This document shows positions 13,442 through 14,343 of a stretch of 14,343 bases of DNA, piece after piece. This stretch comes from Bacillota bacterium (GTDB lineage Bacteria > Bacillota > Desulfotomaculia > Desulfotomaculales > JAJYZD01). The first letter of the stretch is position 1. Each line of letters begins with the position of its first letter. The position numbers and the translations under genes are program-made. The stretch is taken from the NCBI GenBank assembly GCA_021800315.1, contig JAJYZD010000074.1, positions 1 through 14,343 on the forward strand, given 5' to 3'. The notes beneath the pieces were generated by a model that was given only the letters and a program-made list of their open reading frames with translations, was not told where the DNA came from and did no database searches.

Positions 13442-13918
13442 CTACCACCCTCCCAGCCTGCCCAGCCCGATCCAGCGACCCACCTCCATGAGTACGGTGG
13501 TGACGGCCGCCGTCATCACCGGTCCGCACGGCACACCGTCGAAGAAGACGATGCCCACGACGGCTCCCATGGTCATGCCGAAGACCGTTTCCGGCATGGT
13601 CTGGAGGAGGCTCAGCCCCTGGGCGTTCAACCTGGTGGCCAAAAGCCCGGCGAGCACGGCCAGAATGCCCCGCCGGGAAGTGAAGGTTGCACGGAGTTGA
13701 TCGACCGAGGTCTCTCCCCGGGCGTAGGGAACAAGGATATAGAGCATCAGAAACAAAAGACCGGTTTCTATCCCCTGCCGTTCCAGCCAGGGGTAGGTGA
13801 ACCGGTCCAGTCCGGTCAGCCTGAGTACCAGCAGGATACACCCCGAGGCCGCCACCAGGTTGTTGCGTCCCAGGATTCCCAACATGACCAGGAGAATGAG
13901 TACGTAGTCGCCATTCAA
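13442..13918 (-). CDS. DUF441 family membrane protein
   Basis: 158 aa, the usual length of DUF441 proteins, small integral membrane proteins of unknown function. Signatures: LVMLGILGRNNLVAASGCIL at the N-terminus, GIETGLLFLMLYILVPYARG (49-68), RRGILAVLAGLLATRLNAQG (82-101), LLQTMPETVFGMTMGAVVGI and FFDGVPCGPVMTAAV (125-139), matching the family's GVPVGPLIAAG end. About four membrane segments are predicted by eye, near 5-18, 20-36, 52-66 and 84-96, plus a hydrophobic C-terminal half. The TTG start has GGGGAT 8 bp upstream; a nearby ATG is out of frame. It lies upstream of the B12 operon in the same direction but is probably a separate unit. Confidence 0.88.
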   Translation of the reverse strand: MNGDYVLILLVMLGILGRNNLVAASGCILLVLRLTGLDRFTYPWLERQGIETGLLFLMLYILVPYARGETSVDQLRATFTSRRGILAVLAGLLATRLNAQGLSLLQTMPETVFGMTMGAVVGIVFFDGVPCGPVMTAAVTTVLMEVGRWIGLGRLGGW

Positions 13919-14051
13919 ACTAGCATCCCCAGTAGTGGCCAGGCTCTTTTCTATCTATATGCCGGGGCCGGACGGGGGATTCCGACGCAACGGCCCGCGC
14001 GGTTCGTTTCCTCCTGACGTCGGACCGCGGGCGGCCTGCGCCCCCCGCGAC

Positions 14052-14064
14052 GTAACCTGGTTAC
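14052..14064. promoter_or_regulatory. Operator-like dyad GTAACCTGGTTAC
   Basis: Perfect 6-bp half sites GTAACC/GGTTAC around one base. On the - strand it sits 24 bp downstream of a TTGACC box, just after the expected -10, a typical repressor position for the DUF441 gene. A related site lies at 14116. The regulator is unknown. Confidence 0.5.
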
Positions 14065-14065
14065 A

Positions 14066-14094
14066 ATAAGCCCACAACACCTAACAATGGTCAA
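14066..14094 (-). promoter_or_regulatory. Possible promoter of the DUF441 gene
   Basis: TTGACC (14094-14089) is a good -35. The -10 at 17-18 bp (GCTTAT or CTTATT) is weak, with three of six consensus bases. The start would be about 135 bp before the TTG codon of the DUF441 gene. A weak -10 next to a dyad could mean the promoter needs or is blocked by a regulator. Confidence 0.35.
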
Positions 14095-14115
14095 GTTTTG
14101 TTCACCAGCCGCCCC

Positions 14116-14126
14116 GTAACCAGGTT
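14116..14126. promoter_or_regulatory. Second, imperfect dyad GTAACCAGGTT
   Basis: It shares 10 of its 11 bases with the dyad at 14052, 64 bp away (centre base A instead of T); the final AC of the palindrome is replaced by TT. The spacing (about six helical turns) would place both sites on the same face of the DNA. It lies between the two divergently oriented genes and could serve either. Confidence 0.4.
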
Positions 14127-14137
14127 TTCGCTCCCCG

Positions 14138-14178
14138 TTGACCCATCACCATGCCCGGACCCTTCACATCCGTATAAT
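14138..14178 (+). promoter_or_regulatory. Possible promoter elements before the right-edge gene
   Basis: A perfect TATAAT at 14173-14178 lies 83 bp before the TTG start of the edge gene. The only good -35 (TTGACC, 14138-14143) is 29 bp away, too far to pair with it, so the hexamers may not form one promoter. A GCATA-like motif near 14197-14203 could instead be a sporulation sigma -10, but no matching -35 is convincing. Confidence 0.25.
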
Positions 14179-14261
14179 GGCCGGACCCGGGCGGCATGCG
14201 CATAAAACACCTTCGCCCCCGGCAAAATAACCGCAGTTGGACAAGCGGGAGGTGATGGCAC

Positions 14262-14343
14262 TTGCATCTAACGGAAATGGAGAAACTGCATGCCAGGGAA
14301 CTGCTGCGCACGGAGCAGCTTTGCGCCAAGAAGGCCGGCCTGT
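14262..14343 (+). CDS. Partial gene at window edge, possibly a small spore-coat (CotF-like) protein
   Basis: The first 27 codons only; the gene continues past the window. A near-perfect ribosome site GGGAGGTGAT (14247-14256) lies 9 bp before a TTG start, which is preferred over the in-frame ATG at 14277 (24 bp from the site). The peptide includes MEKLHARELLRTEQLCAKKA, an amphipathic helix with charged and leucine-rich faces. This resembles the first helix of the short ferritin-like/CotF-type coat proteins of spore formers. The assignment is from pattern memory on a short fragment. An antisense frame over 14102-14329 is probably spurious. Confidence 0.55.
   Translation, partial: MHLTEMEKLHARELLRTEQLCAKKAGL

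Noticed and set aside
14102..14329. 75-codon - strand frame at the right edge
   Set aside because: It has no ribosome site and is antisense to the + strand gene that has a near-perfect one.

Overview
The window looks like chromosomal DNA of a fairly GC-rich, anaerobic, spore-forming Firmicute, probably a Desulfotomaculum/Pelotomaculum-type Peptococcaceae. This is an inference. It rests on strong AGGAGG-type ribosome sites, frequent TTG and GTG starts, a clostridial-style cobalamin operon behind a B12 riboswitch, a 2-hydroxyacyl-CoA dehydratase/benzoyl-CoA reductase-type gene pair, paired Uma2 genes, and the start of a gene resembling a short spore-coat protein. No rRNA, tRNA or CRISPR array was seen.

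Left part (1-2250): three GC-rich hairpins, then a 93-bp repeat, a plausible extended -10 promoter and two tandem Uma2-family nuclease-like genes on the + strand. Behind them lies about 0.7 kb of decayed DNA containing an acyltransferase-like coding remnant on the - strand. A second copy of the 93-bp repeat (87/93 identical) closes the segment.

Middle (2251-6262), all on the - strand. In transcription order: a truncated IS607-type serine recombinase with a consensus promoter, a TetR regulator behind a perfect operator palindrome, the internally deleted remains of an AMP-forming acyl-CoA ligase, and two coupled dehydratase-family subunits. This looks like a TetR-controlled CoA-thioester catabolic operon that has lost its ligase and been invaded by an IS upstream.

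Right part (6263-13441), also on the - strand. A cobalamin riboswitch and a terminator-like hairpin precede cobU-cobQ-cbiB-cbiA-cobD-cobC-cobO, with overlaps or short gaps throughout. CbiA, CobO and CobQ amidate and adenosylate the corrin ring. CobD makes aminopropanol phosphate and CbiB attaches it. CobU activates adenosylcobinamide and CobC trims the lower-ligand nucleoside phosphate. The final joining enzyme CobS (and CobT) is not in the window.

Far right (13442-14343): a DUF441 membrane protein on the - strand, an intergenic region with two related GTAACC/GGTTAC dyads, and the first 27 codons of a + strand gene cut by the window edge. I see no clearly new multi-gene system. The most unusual items are the 93-bp repeat flanking the Uma2 pair, the IS-borne promoter reading into the TetR/dehydratase operon, the gutted ligase, and the operator-like dyads.
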